DNA of 38,426 nucleotides from an uncultured Clostridia bacterium (GTDB lineage Bacteria > Bacillota > Clostridia > Christensenellales > Borkfalkiaceae): assembly GCA_944367535.1 (NCBI GenBank), contig CALVWQ010000017.1, positions 1 through 38,426 of the forward strand, read 5' to 3'. Both the position numbers and the translations under genes were made by a program. Below, piece by piece: positions 31,379 through 38,426 of the stretch (position 1 is the stretch's first letter; each line of letters begins with the position of its first letter). Below the pieces are notes generated by a model. The model searched no databases. It had not been told where the DNA came from and saw nothing but the letters and a program-made list of their open reading frames with translations.

Positions 31379-33301
31379 TTAACATACAGTGAAGAGTCTG
31401 CTTTCGTGCGGCTTTAATGTAATTTCCAAAACATCGGCGTATATCATCTCTTCCGACCATACATCCCTAAAACAATAGTTCTTTCCTTCGAGCCCCAAAT
31501 CGGTCGCCGAAAAGTTCAGCCTTAAATCGTCCTCCCCCGTATTAAAAACGGCGACAGTTCTCACATTCCCGTACGAATCGGGAATATCAAATATTGATTT
31601 AATATAAATAATCCGCGGAAGATTAAACCCGCTTTTGCGATAATCATATTTTGCAAAATAAACATTCTCGCCGTTATTAAGATATGAGATTGCTTTTTTA
31701 AGTATTTTAAGTCTGGGGTCGTCTTCACATACCTTTGAAAATCTTCCTGAGATTTCAACCAGAGTTCTGGTTATAATCTGAAAGTTAACGACAAACATGA
31801 AATCTTTATCATCGAGACCGGGGAGCAAACCTATTGAATCGCTGTTAGGTATGAATAAATCGCCCGAATGGGTCGATAAAACGGGAACAGACCAAAACAT
31901 GGTAATCAAAATATTTTTCCATTTACCCGCGCCTATATCCAGACCGAAACGATAGTTGTTGAAATATCTGCCTATGAAAGGATTGCCCATGGAAACATCG
32001 CAACCCGTCTCAAGATAACCGTTTTCCGGCAAACGTTTTCTCAATTCGCGATGCCACCAATTTCTCCACTCATACCCGGACCGTTCACCGTTTGCAAGTA
32101 AATCATGACTGTCCTCAAAAGAATAACTCCAAAAATCGTGTTTAACGCCCTCGAATCCGGCTTCCGCGACAATTTTGTCGATAGCGTAAGTCATATATTT
32201 TCTTGCGTCATGATTACTTACGTCCAAAGGCTGACTGGATTTTATACGATAGGAATAATCGATAAACCAATCCGAGTGTTCTTTATAAATCTCTGTTGCG
32301 GTCGGACAAAGTCCTCCAATCCATATTGCAGGTCTTAATCCCAACCTTCTGACCTTATCGGCAAAACCTTTCAGTCCTTCGGGGAATTTGCGCATATCCG
32401 TACCCCCGTCTTTCTCGTACGCCGTACCGAGACCGTGGGCGTTAAGGTCTACGTTTTTATCGCAAAAAGCCGAATAACCGTCATCCAGTTGAAAAAACTC
32501 TACTTTCGGAAAATATTTTCTGACAGCTTGCGCCTCTTCAAGCAGCATTTTTTCCGATACATCACGATAAATACCGTCATTCCAACTGTCCCAGATCAGA
32601 GTATGGCGGTTGGTTTTTTTAGAACCGAAATTATTTGTCAAACGCTCCTTTAACGCCTTTGTATAGCCGTTGAAAACCGAATTTATGTTTGCCGCGGAAC
32701 AGGTTTCTCCGATATAAAAAACATCAGTAAGTTCTTCCGACGGAAGAATTCGTCTGCATTTTATGTCCTTAAACGACGAAAATATGGTGATTACTATTTT
32801 GTTGCCGCTGTGTTCCAGCTCGAAATTATGGAAGAAAACATCTTGACAAAGACTTCCGATAACCAAACCTTTCTCCGTCTCATAATTGCCGATAAGCAAT
32901 GCGGGAAACGGCTGATACGGAGAAGCAAGTATTCTTTTTCCAGTAACCCCGGGCTCTGCCCAGGAACTATCCGGATAAAAGTTCAGTTTTTTATTTACGG
33001 GAGCTTCAAAATTTATTCTGTCGGCATCGACTGGAATAGTAAGAGAACCGTATAACCGTGCGTTCTCCACACAATAAAAGTAATCATTTTCTCTCGTACA
33101 CCCGAAATCAAGTCCGTTTATAACGGCAACCCGCTCCGTCATAAAGACAGGTCTGTCAGAAACGTTCCTGAATTTTCTGCAAATTTCATATCCGTCGCAC
33201 ACAGACTTTACAATAATTTCTTCACGGATCTCCCCGTCCCCTGTTACTTTAAGTATTAGTTCTTTCATTAAATTTTTAAACACCAAATTTTTCATAATCA
33301 T
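31379..33301 (-). CDS. Alpha-galactosidase, GH36 family (640 aa)
   Basis: The catalytic barrel contains FFQLDDGYSAF (about 269-279), LRPAIWIGGLCPTATEIYKEH, and GFEGVKHDFWSYSF, where Asp389 is the expected nucleophile of the KxDF motif. The acid/base Asp is probably in ETGCDVSMGN or FGLDIGAG. An N-terminal beta-sandwich (about 20-215) and a C-terminal beta domain complete the GH36 layout. It lacks a signal peptide, so it hydrolyses alpha-galactosides in the cytoplasm. The start is the ATG at 33301 after GAGAGAAAGT; the frame is open upstream to 33346. It has its own promoter and inverted repeat and is divergent from an AraC regulator. The length is slightly below that of classic 720-740-residue GH36 enzymes. 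Confidence 0.88.
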   Translation of the reverse strand: MIMKNLVFKNLMKELILKVTGDGEIREEIIVKSVCDGYEICRKFRNVSDRPVFMTERVAVINGLDFGCTRENDYFYCVENARLYGSLTIPVDADRINFEAPVNKKLNFYPDSSWAEPGVTGKRILASPYQPFPALLIGNYETEKGLVIGSLCQDVFFHNFELEHSGNKIVITIFSSFKDIKCRRILPSEELTDVFYIGETCSAANINSVFNGYTKALKERLTNNFGSKKTNRHTLIWDSWNDGIYRDVSEKMLLEEAQAVRKYFPKVEFFQLDDGYSAFCDKNVDLNAHGLGTAYEKDGGTDMRKFPEGLKGFADKVRRLGLRPAIWIGGLCPTATEIYKEHSDWFIDYSYRIKSSQPLDVSNHDARKYMTYAIDKIVAEAGFEGVKHDFWSYSFEDSHDLLANGERSGYEWRNWWHRELRKRLPENGYLETGCDVSMGNPFIGRYFNNYRFGLDIGAGKWKNILITMFWSVPVLSTHSGDLFIPNSDSIGLLPGLDDKDFMFVVNFQIITRTLVEISGRFSKVCEDDPRLKILKKAISYLNNGENVYFAKYDYRKSGFNLPRIIYIKSIFDIPDSYGNVRTVAVFNTGEDDLRLNFSATDLGLEGKNYCFRDVWSEEMIYADVLEITLKPHESRLFTVC

Positions 33302-33357
33302 ACTTTCTCTCTCAGTTTTTTTATTGTTCACAGTACAACAAAACATAATTTCGGGTT

Positions 33358-33382
33358 AATTTCAATAATAATGTTTGAAATT
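33358..33382. promoter_or_regulatory. Perfect 8-bp inverted repeat just downstream of the GH36 start site
   Basis: AATTTCAA (33358-33365) and TTGAAATT (33375-33382) are perfect inverse complements around nine bases. The repeat lies just downstream of the -10 of the leftward promoter at 33397-33425, roughly +8 to +32. That position suits a roadblock repressor site more than an activator site. Confidence 0.5.
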
Positions 33383-33396
33383 CCGTTATACTTATT

Positions 33397-33425
33397 ATTT
33401 TAACACGATATTTTATTACCGACAA
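33397..33425 (-). promoter_or_regulatory. Predicted promoter of the alpha-galactosidase gene
   Basis: On the minus strand TTGTCG (33425-33420) and TAAAAT (33402-33397) are spaced by 17 bases. They lie about 100 bases upstream of the ATG at 33301, leaving a leader of roughly 90 bases that includes the inverted repeat at 33358-33382. Confidence 0.6.
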
Positions 33426-33455
33426 TCCTAAAATCGAAAAAAAACTCCCATTTTG

Positions 33456-33484
33456 TTGGACAAATTAAAATAATATTATATAAT
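33456..33484 (+). promoter_or_regulatory. Predicted upstream promoter of the AraC gene at 33543
   Basis: TTGGAC (33456-33461) and TATAAT (33479-33484) are separated by 17 bases. It is divergent from the alpha-galactosidase promoter, with the -35 elements about 30 bases apart, so one regulator bound between them could control both. Confidence 0.6.
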
Positions 33485-33494
33485 AAAATTTAAA

Positions 33495-33524
33495 TTTAAC
33501 TTTTTCAAAATTTTTTTATATAAT
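33495..33524 (+). promoter_or_regulatory. Possible second promoter of the AraC gene at 33543
   Basis: TTTAAC (33495-33500) and TATAAT (33519-33524) are separated by 18 bases, 18 bases before the ATG. Transcription from here would give a leader of only about ten bases, just including AAAAGG. The region is very AT-rich, so a chance match is possible. Confidence 0.35.
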
Positions 33525-33542
33525 AAGTGATAAAAGGCTATT

Positions 33543-34391
33543 ATGAGCGAAAAAAATAAGGATGTTTACATTATCAATCAATCTTTCAGTTTTGATATAA
33601 AAATACTGCATTGCGGTATTGAACAGATGAAAAATCATAAACTTTCATGTGCCCGTCTCGATCGTTTTGTCATTTCATATATAACAGAAGGCGAGGGAAT
33701 ATATATACTTCAAAACAGGTTACACCATATAGTAAAAGGCGACCTTTTCATGACTCCTCCTGCAATCATGTATTCTCAGCATTCCGTTCCCGAAAATCCA
33801 TATAAATATTACTATATCGCTTTTCAGGGTTCGGCATGCTCACAATTGTTGCGTCGTGCGGGAATGACCGAAAACTCTCCCGTCTTGCATATCGGCGAGC
33901 CTTACATTATAAAACAAATGAAAAAGATATATTCCGAACTGTCTGAAAACACGTTCTCTTCTCTTATTAAGGCGAATATTGCTCTGTTCAACATTTTTTC
34001 GTTTCTTATTTACAAAAACCCTCAAAATCATAAAAAACTTAACGAATCACAGGCTGAAATTTATGTTCGTATGGCAATAAAATATATAGAGGACAAATAT
34101 TCATCAGATATTAACGTAACGGATATAGCGAATTATCTTCATATAAACCGATCGTATCTCTCCGAAATTTTTAAACAAATACAGCAACAGTCGATAAAAA
34201 AATACCTGACGCTTTACAGGTTGGAAAAAGCCCGAAGCCTGCTATTAAGTAGCGATTTGACCGTTTTAAAAATTTCTCTTCTTACAGGTTTTAAAAATGA
34301 AAAAAATTTTTTCCGTATTTTTAAAAAATATCTTATTTGCTCGCCCGATAAATACAGGAAAATACAACTTAACGAGATAAAAACACATTAA
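33543..34391 (+). CDS. AraC-family regulator with cupin sensory domain, likely controlling the alpha-galactosidase (282 aa)
   Basis: The N-terminal half is the AraC sugar-binding cupin: FVISYITEGEGIYILQNRLH, then VKGDLFMTPPAIMYSQHS and YKYYYIAFQG, the pattern of MsmR/RafR-like regulators of alpha-galactoside use. The C-terminal hundred residues hold two helix-turn-helix motifs (VTDIANYLHINRSYLSEIFK and VLKISLLTGFKNEKNFFRIFKKY). AAAAGG lies five bases upstream of the ATG. It is divergent from the GH36 gene and probably activates it in response to an alpha-galactoside. The target is inferred from position. Confidence 0.9.
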   Translation: MSEKNKDVYIINQSFSFDIKILHCGIEQMKNHKLSCARLDRFVISYITEGEGIYILQNRLHHIVKGDLFMTPPAIMYSQHSVPENPYKYYYIAFQGSACSQLLRRAGMTENSPVLHIGEPYIIKQMKKIYSELSENTFSSLIKANIALFNIFSFLIYKNPQNHKKLNESQAEIYVRMAIKYIEDKYSSDINVTDIANYLHINRSYLSEIFKQIQQQSIKKYLTLYRLEKARSLLLSSDLTVLKISLLTGFKNEKNFFRIFKKYLICSPDKYRKIQLNEIKTH

Positions 34392-34811
34392 ATATCGGCT
34401 TTAAGAATAATGCTAATTATTTTCTGAAATAAAAGTCGGAAAGACTTGGCTTAAACCAGAAAGACTCTAAATCAGCGGAAATATAAATGCAGATACAAAC
34501 CTAAAATATACCTATAAAAAACCATGTAGTTAAAAAACTAAAATCGAATATAAACGAAGCTCAAAACCACTTCCGGCTCCGCCGATAAATCGGCGGAGCC
34601 GGAAGGTCGTTTATTGAAATTTTCCTTATTTTTTTTACCTTATTTCTTCTATTCAAATTTCAACTATTCCGTTTATTTAAGTTTTCTTATTTTTTTATGG
34701 TATTGAATTAAATTTTACGGGTTTTTTATTAAAATTTACATTAATGGTTATAAACTTATAAATTTTTGCAAACTTTAATGAACTGAAAATTTCCGCACTG
34801 TAATAAATATA
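34392..34811. other. 420-base AT-rich intergenic region between convergent AraC and fucI genes
   Basis: The only structured item is the 17-bp hairpin at 34570-34605. The rest is AT-rich with no convincing small ORF, promoter or RNA. The two flanking genes converge on this region. Confidence 0.5.
34570..34605 (+). terminator. Perfect 17-bp GC-rich hairpin between convergent genes
   Basis: CTTCCGGCTCCGCCGAT (34570-34586) pairs perfectly with ATCGGCGGAGCCGGAAG (34589-34605) with only two unpaired bases. It is followed by GTCGTTTATTG on the plus strand, a weak U-tract. It stands out sharply from its AT-rich surroundings and probably ends the AraC transcript and blocks antisense reading into or from fucI. 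Confidence 0.6.
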
Positions 34812-36584
34812 TTATTTATATAATTCGCCGTAATAGGCACAGGCGCGATAGTCCGCACTTTCGAGGTCTTTTGTGCCGAACGCACACCAGCTGTGCGGAC
34901 GGTACAGGTCTTTATCGTCTATATTATGTAAGCTTACGGGAATACGGAACATACTCGCAAGAGTTATGAGGTCTTTGCCGATATGTCCGTAAGTAAATGC
35001 GCCGTGATTTGCGCCCCAGTTAGCCATAACGTTATATACGCACGAAAAAGCGTTGGTACCGTTGAGTCTCGGAACGAACCACGTGCTCGGCCATGTTCTG
35101 TCGGTCCTGTCGAGTAAAGTCTTATTAACCTTTTCCGGCAGAATCGCCGTCCAGCCTTCCGCAATCTGCATTGTATAACCTATCCCGTCTACCATATTTA
35201 CCCTGACGAGAGTAACGGGCATTTCGCACTGCGTGCTGAACGTACTCGAAAATCCGCCGCCTCTGAAATACCCTCGGTTTGCGGGAGAAAACTCTGTCGC
35301 ATCAAGCATTGCGGCAATATCTTTATCGTTTACATCCCACCAGCGCTTCATGACGCCTTTTCCGCTTTCGTCAAGACTTGCGCCGGTCCCGTCAAGAGCC
35401 GCCGCGCCGCTGTTTATTAAGTGCATGAATCCGCCCTCTGTTTTACCCGAAGGTTTCCAACCCGTGCAGCGTTCGACGGCTTCGGGACTCCAATAAGTTC
35501 TCACGTCCGCGAACACGCTCGCGCGCCCCGTAAGAAGATTGCAAAACAACATCGCAAGACCATTACAGTTATCGCTTTCGGTGGCGAGAAGTATCGGCTG
35601 TTTTTTCCCGTTCCAGTCAAAAGTCGAATTTAATATAGCCTCGGTATAGTCGCCGTTGGGCTTATAGTCCGTCCACATTCTCTGTCCCTGGAATCCCGCG
35701 AGAATCGCGTTTCTGCCGAGTGCTTCCTCATGTCTTCCTATTTCGTTCAACTTTTCGTTTCCGAGCATGATGTCTTTTATGATAAGCGTCATTTTCGCAA
35801 CGAATTCCCATTGAGCATCGAGTTCAGCCCTCGTAAAATCCTTCTGCTCCCATATACTGCCGTTATAGTCCTTGCCCTCTTTACAGTTTTTCTTTATCCA
35901 CGCGAGTTCTTTTTCATACTCTTTCTTATCGTAAATTTCCAAATCTATTCTTCTTAAAATTTCGGTCATATCCACCCATTCGGCGCGTATCCCGAAATAT
36001 TTCTGCATCATATTCGCATCTAAAAAACTTCCGCCGATACCCATAGCAACGGAGCCTATCGACACATACGCCTTGTTTCTAATCTGCGCAACGGCAAGCG
36101 CGCAGCGCGCAAATCTTAAAATTTTCTCTTCCACGTCGGGAGTAATCCCGCTCATTCCTATATCCTGCACGTCCTCGCCGTAAATCGCAAAGGCCGGAAG
36201 TCCCCTCTGCGCATGCGCCGCCATGCACGCCGCGAGATAAACCGCACCGGGGCGCTCAGTCCCATTGAACCCCCATACGGCTTTGGTCGTAAGCGGGTCA
36301 AGGTCCATCGTCTCGGAGCCGTAACACCAACAAGGCGTAACCGTAAGCGTAGCGGCAACGTTCTCTTTCGCAAAATACTCGGCGCATACCGCAGCTTCTT
36401 TTCCTCCGCCTATCGTACAGGGTGAAATCACCACTTCGGCAGGCGTTCCGTCGGCATAAAAGACGTTATCCTCGATAAGTTTCTTGGCATCTTTCGCCAT
36501 CTGCATCGTCTGTTCTTCCAATCCCTCTCTGATACCGCCCCATCTTCCGTCTATAGCAGGTCTTATACCTATTTTAGCTTTCAT
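34812..36584 (-). CDS. fucI: L-fucose isomerase (590 aa)
   Basis: The protein matches FucI over its full length; the E. coli enzyme has 591 residues. It converts L-fucose to L-fuculose in the cytoplasm, and often also D-arabinose to D-ribulose, using Mn2+. The metal and catalytic residues fall at the expected places: Glu336 in LLATESDNCNG, Asp360 in ASVFADVRTYW and His527 in NWGANHGAF, one residue off the E. coli numbering. N-terminal GIRPAIDGRWGGIREGLEEQ is also characteristic. GAGGTGATAAGTT precedes the ATG at 36584. It is a single-gene unit with its own promoter and a divergent AraC gene. Fuculokinase and fuculose-phosphate aldolase genes are not in the window. Confidence 0.97.
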   Translation of the reverse strand: MKAKIGIRPAIDGRWGGIREGLEEQTMQMAKDAKKLIEDNVFYADGTPAEVVISPCTIGGGKEAAVCAEYFAKENVAATLTVTPCWCYGSETMDLDPLTTKAVWGFNGTERPGAVYLAACMAAHAQRGLPAFAIYGEDVQDIGMSGITPDVEEKILRFARCALAVAQIRNKAYVSIGSVAMGIGGSFLDANMMQKYFGIRAEWVDMTEILRRIDLEIYDKKEYEKELAWIKKNCKEGKDYNGSIWEQKDFTRAELDAQWEFVAKMTLIIKDIMLGNEKLNEIGRHEEALGRNAILAGFQGQRMWTDYKPNGDYTEAILNSTFDWNGKKQPILLATESDNCNGLAMLFCNLLTGRASVFADVRTYWSPEAVERCTGWKPSGKTEGGFMHLINSGAAALDGTGASLDESGKGVMKRWWDVNDKDIAAMLDATEFSPANRGYFRGGGFSSTFSTQCEMPVTLVRVNMVDGIGYTMQIAEGWTAILPEKVNKTLLDRTDRTWPSTWFVPRLNGTNAFSCVYNVMANWGANHGAFTYGHIGKDLITLASMFRIPVSLHNIDDKDLYRPHSWCAFGTKDLESADYRACAYYGELYK

Positions 36585-36614
36585 AACTTATCACCTCTAA
36601 ATTTTATACACATG

Positions 36615-36633
36615 CCCGCGTGAATTGCACGGG
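36615..36633. promoter_or_regulatory. Small palindrome in the fucI leader
   Basis: CGTG (36619-36622) and CACG (36628-36631) flank AATTG, with CCC and GGG outside them. It lies in the leader between the fucI promoter and its Shine-Dalgarno, about 35 bases before the ATG. It could be an operator or a short leader hairpin. Confidence 0.35.
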
Positions 36634-36650
36634 AATTTTTATTTTATTTA

Positions 36651-36679
36651 AGTTTAGCATAATCGGTCGGTTTTTTCAA
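36651..36679 (-). promoter_or_regulatory. Predicted fucI promoter
   Basis: On the minus strand TTGAAA (36679-36674) and TAAACT (36656-36651) are separated by 17 bases. They lie about 70 bases upstream of the fucI ATG, and the region upstream faces the divergent AraC gene. Confidence 0.58.
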
Positions 36680-36754
36680 TGGCCGCTTTTGTTAAAAAAA
36701 TTAAGCAAAAAAATCAAATCGGCATAATTTATGGATTTAATAAGAATTATGTGC

Positions 36755-36760
36755 TATACT
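36755..36760 (+). promoter_or_regulatory. -10 box placed for a leaderless AraC transcript
   Basis: TATACT ends seven bases before the ATG at 36768, so transcription would begin at or within a base of the start codon. No Shine-Dalgarno is present between the box and the ATG. No good -35 is visible about 17 bases upstream, which would fit activation by the divergent-region regulator. Confidence 0.45.
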
Positions 36761-36767
36761 TTTAGTT

Positions 36768-37664
36768 ATGAAACAACTTCACCGCGCCGATTCGGAATCG
36801 CGACGGCACTATGTCGCCAATAGAAACAGCGACGAAAACATAAATGCAAAACTTCTCTATGCGGGAGAACTTAAAAGCTCGCGCGATTTTGCCGAACAGA
36901 ATCACACCCACGCTTTTTGCGAAATAGTGTTTATAAAAAGCGGTAGCGGATTTTTAAACTATGACGGCAAACGTTATCCCGTCAACAAAGGCGACCTGCT
37001 CGTATATAATCCCTCGGTTCCGCACTCGGAATCGTCGGTAAAAGGCAAAGAACTTTCGGCATATTTCTGCGGCATAGATTCCTTAAAGCTCAAAAACATG
37101 CCGATTAATCATATTTTAAAAAGCGGACGCCCGCCAGTCGTGCATACAAAGGAATGGGAGAAGGAATTCGAACAATATTTTTTCGGGCTTATACGCGAAG
37201 TCCAGACAAAGGACTTTTATTGCGACGTTATTTCCCGCTCGCTGGTCAAGAATATAATAGGACTGGTTTTAAGGCTTCTCGCACGCTCTGACGCCGATTA
37301 TTTCCGCACGAACGAATCATTTATTTCGGCAAAAAAGTTCATCGACGAACACTATCAGAACATAGAGTGCGTGGAGGATATATGCAAACACATGTATATT
37401 TCGAGATTTTATCTGACGCATTTATTCAAAGAGTACAGCGGCGTTTCGCCTATACGGTACATCATAACAAAGCGTATGGAAAAAGCAAAGGAACTTCTTT
37501 CCGATACGCACCTGTCGATTACGGAAATTGCAAATCTGACGGGATATACCGAGGCGGGTTCGTTCATAAAGACTTTCAAAAAAATTTTGGGCGTAACGCC
37601 GGGAGAATATCGGGCAAAAAACTCATGCAGAATTGAAAAAAATCATTCGCCGACCCGAATATGA
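36768..37664 (+). CDS. AraC-family regulator with cupin domain, likely controlling fucI (298 aa)
   Basis: The N-terminal cupin is clear (NHTHAFCEIVFIKSGSGFLN, then VNKGDLLVYNPSVPHSE), giving a sugar-sensing pocket. The C-terminal region has two helix-turn-helix motifs (VEDICKHMYISRFYLTHLFKEYSG and ITEIANLTGYTEAGSFIKTFKKILGVTPGEYR), a strong AraC match. It is divergent from fucI with 183 bases between the start codons and probably activates it in response to L-fucose or a fucoside. The ATG has no Shine-Dalgarno and may be leaderless. A later in-frame start would cut into the protein before the cupin, so the first ATG is kept. Confidence 0.9.
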   Translation: MKQLHRADSESRRHYVANRNSDENINAKLLYAGELKSSRDFAEQNHTHAFCEIVFIKSGSGFLNYDGKRYPVNKGDLLVYNPSVPHSESSVKGKELSAYFCGIDSLKLKNMPINHILKSGRPPVVHTKEWEKEFEQYFFGLIREVQTKDFYCDVISRSLVKNIIGLVLRLLARSDADYFRTNESFISAKKFIDEHYQNIECVEDICKHMYISRFYLTHLFKEYSGVSPIRYIITKRMEKAKELLSDTHLSITEIANLTGYTEAGSFIKTFKKILGVTPGEYRAKNSCRIEKNHSPTRI

Positions 37665-37725
37665 TTACAACTTACTTAAACAAATAAATTAAAACAAGTT
37701 AATCATACAATAAATCAAAAAAATC

Positions 37726-37757
37726 CCGCCCCGCGCTTTTTAAAAAGCGCGGGGCGG
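37726..37757 (-). terminator. Perfect 32-bp palindrome acting as a terminator
   Basis: CCGCCCCGCGCTTTTT (37726-37741) is followed at once by its exact inverse complement (37742-37757). Read leftward, the stem is followed by GATTTTTTTG, a proper U-tract, so it should end the transcript of the gene at 37913-38426. Read rightward, from the AraC gene, no T-run follows the stem. Confidence 0.8.
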
Positions 37758-37912
37758 AAGCATAGACGAAACTCTATTAAATATCTGCCGAAGTTATCAG
37801 GTTATGGTTTTTTAACCGTCTTATTTATGCCGCTTTCCGAAATATTTCCGTTTTTACATTTCCGGACTTTATTTTTAAAATTTTTCCGAAAAATTCTGCT
37901 CGGAATTTTTTC

Positions 37913-38426
37913 TCAGAATTTTCTTTTAGACGCCACAAGCCAATAAACCGCAAATCCCGCTATCAGTGCGGCAACCGTAATCCACAGCGCGGTACTCAGG
38001 TAAGCCCCCGTCATGTTTTCGGGTTCCGGCGGGATAAACTCATAACCGAAAACATACTCTGCGACGCCGCCCTGCGTATACATTGCAAGCGTATGGTCAC
38101 CGTCGCGTAATTCGGTTATGATATTTTTAGATATTATGACGGTGGAATCGTTGTAAACAAACTCCACCTCTCTGCCGTCGATGGTTACTTTCGTGGGCGT
38201 ATATGTCCCGAAATTAACAATCACGCCGAGGTCGCTGCTGCCGTCAATGCTTCTATAAGTATCTATTACCTTAACCGAACTGACTTTTTTATAAGAAAAA
38301 CAGTAAGTGCCGCCGTCGGAATAGGTTATTTCAAAATCATATACCCTTCCGCCCGTCAATAAAGATGTATAACTTTCGTTTAAGGTAAGTAATCCGTCAG
38401 ACACGGTATAGTCTGAATCTTTCAGA
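37913..38426 (-). CDS. C-terminus of a membrane-anchored protein with X2-like domains (partial)
   Basis: The frame is open to the window edge, so the internal GTG at 38404 is not the true start; about 170 residues are visible. The first part (SDYTVSDGLLTLNESYTSLL, then GRVYDFEITYSDGG) and a second part (PTKVTIDGREVEFVYNDS, then LRDGDHTLAMYTQGG) look like Ig-like X2 carbohydrate-associated modules, perhaps two in tandem. The C-terminus has one transmembrane helix (STALWITVAALIAGFAVYWL) and the basic tail VASKRKF, so the protein is exported and held in the membrane with its bulk outside. It is probably a surface glycan enzyme or binder, but the catalytic part, if any, lies outside the window. 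Confidence 0.72.
   Translation of the reverse strand, partial: LKDSDYTVSDGLLTLNESYTSLLTGGRVYDFEITYSDGGTYCFSYKKVSSVKVIDTYRSIDGSSDLGVIVNFGTYTPTKVTIDGREVEFVYNDSTVIISKNIITELRDGDHTLAMYTQGGVAEYVFGYEFIPPEPENMTGAYLSTALWITVAALIAGFAVYWLVASKRKF

Noticed and set aside
34812-36584. L-arabinose isomerase as an alternative for the isomerase
   Set aside because: Length of 590 aa and the Glu336/Asp360/His527 positions match L-fucose isomerase, whereas AraA is near 500 aa with different spacing.
1-38426. CRISPR arrays, tRNA or rRNA genes
   Set aside because: No regularly spaced repeats with unique spacers, no cloverleaf-like sequence ending in CCA and no rRNA-like stretch was noticed on either strand by eye.

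Overview
The window looks like a chromosomal contig from a low-GC, Gram-positive anaerobe of the Clostridia, probably an uncultured gut lineage. This is inferred from strong AGGAGG-type ribosome binding sites, TTGACA/TATACT-type promoters, lipoprotein solute-binding proteins with CUT1-type permeases, PocR/cupin AraC regulators, and serine-recombinase mobile elements. It has two very different parts.

Positions 1 to about 7,650 are the right-hand part of an integrated mobile element; its left part lies outside the window. Small leftward genes (a cut-off ORF, three small hypotheticals, a sigma-70 region-4-like protein and an unflagged 50-aa GTG-start protein) resemble the accessory genes of clostridial conjugative or mobilizable elements. 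Reading rightward is a tight five-gene cargo operon (2074-5864). It holds an unrecognised 276-aa protein, a 74-aa ABC-three-component (ABC-3C) middle component of the MC6 type, a DUF2326 ABC/SMC-like ATPase, a 67-aa Cro/CI-type HTH protein and a DUF4238 protein. ABC-3C systems are predicted conflict (defence) systems known mainly from comparative genomics. A near-continuous 91-nt hairpin (5903-5993) separates this cargo from a large serine recombinase (6054-7625), whose last codons run through an intrinsic terminator.

Positions about 7,700 to 38,426 are a glycan-foraging locus. A leftward run from 23,374 to 7,809 encodes a Big_2 lipoprotein, a permease/binding-protein/permease importer without its ATPase, a protein with three jelly-roll-like domains, a membrane-anchored surface protein, a clan GH-A-like lipoprotein, a 47-aa small protein, a modular secreted metallophosphoesterase, a GH43 enzyme, and a second binding protein broken by two compensating frameshifts in A6 runs. 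Upstream lie a GH106-like hydrolase and a phosphomannose-isomerase-like cupin protein facing a PocR-AraC regulator, then a GHL6-type hydrolase, a GH36 alpha-galactosidase with its own divergent AraC, and L-fucose isomerase with a third divergent AraC that may be leaderless. The window ends in the C-terminus of a membrane-anchored protein with X2-like domains.

A reasonable working model is that surface lipoproteins and secreted modules bind or trim a galactose-, fucose- and possibly rhamnose-containing glycan. The importer brings in oligosaccharides, cytoplasmic hydrolases (GH43, GH106-like, GHL6, GH36) take them apart, and the isomerases feed the sugars to central metabolism. Three catabolic modules carry their own adjacent AraC regulator. 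The actual substrate is not determined by the sequence.
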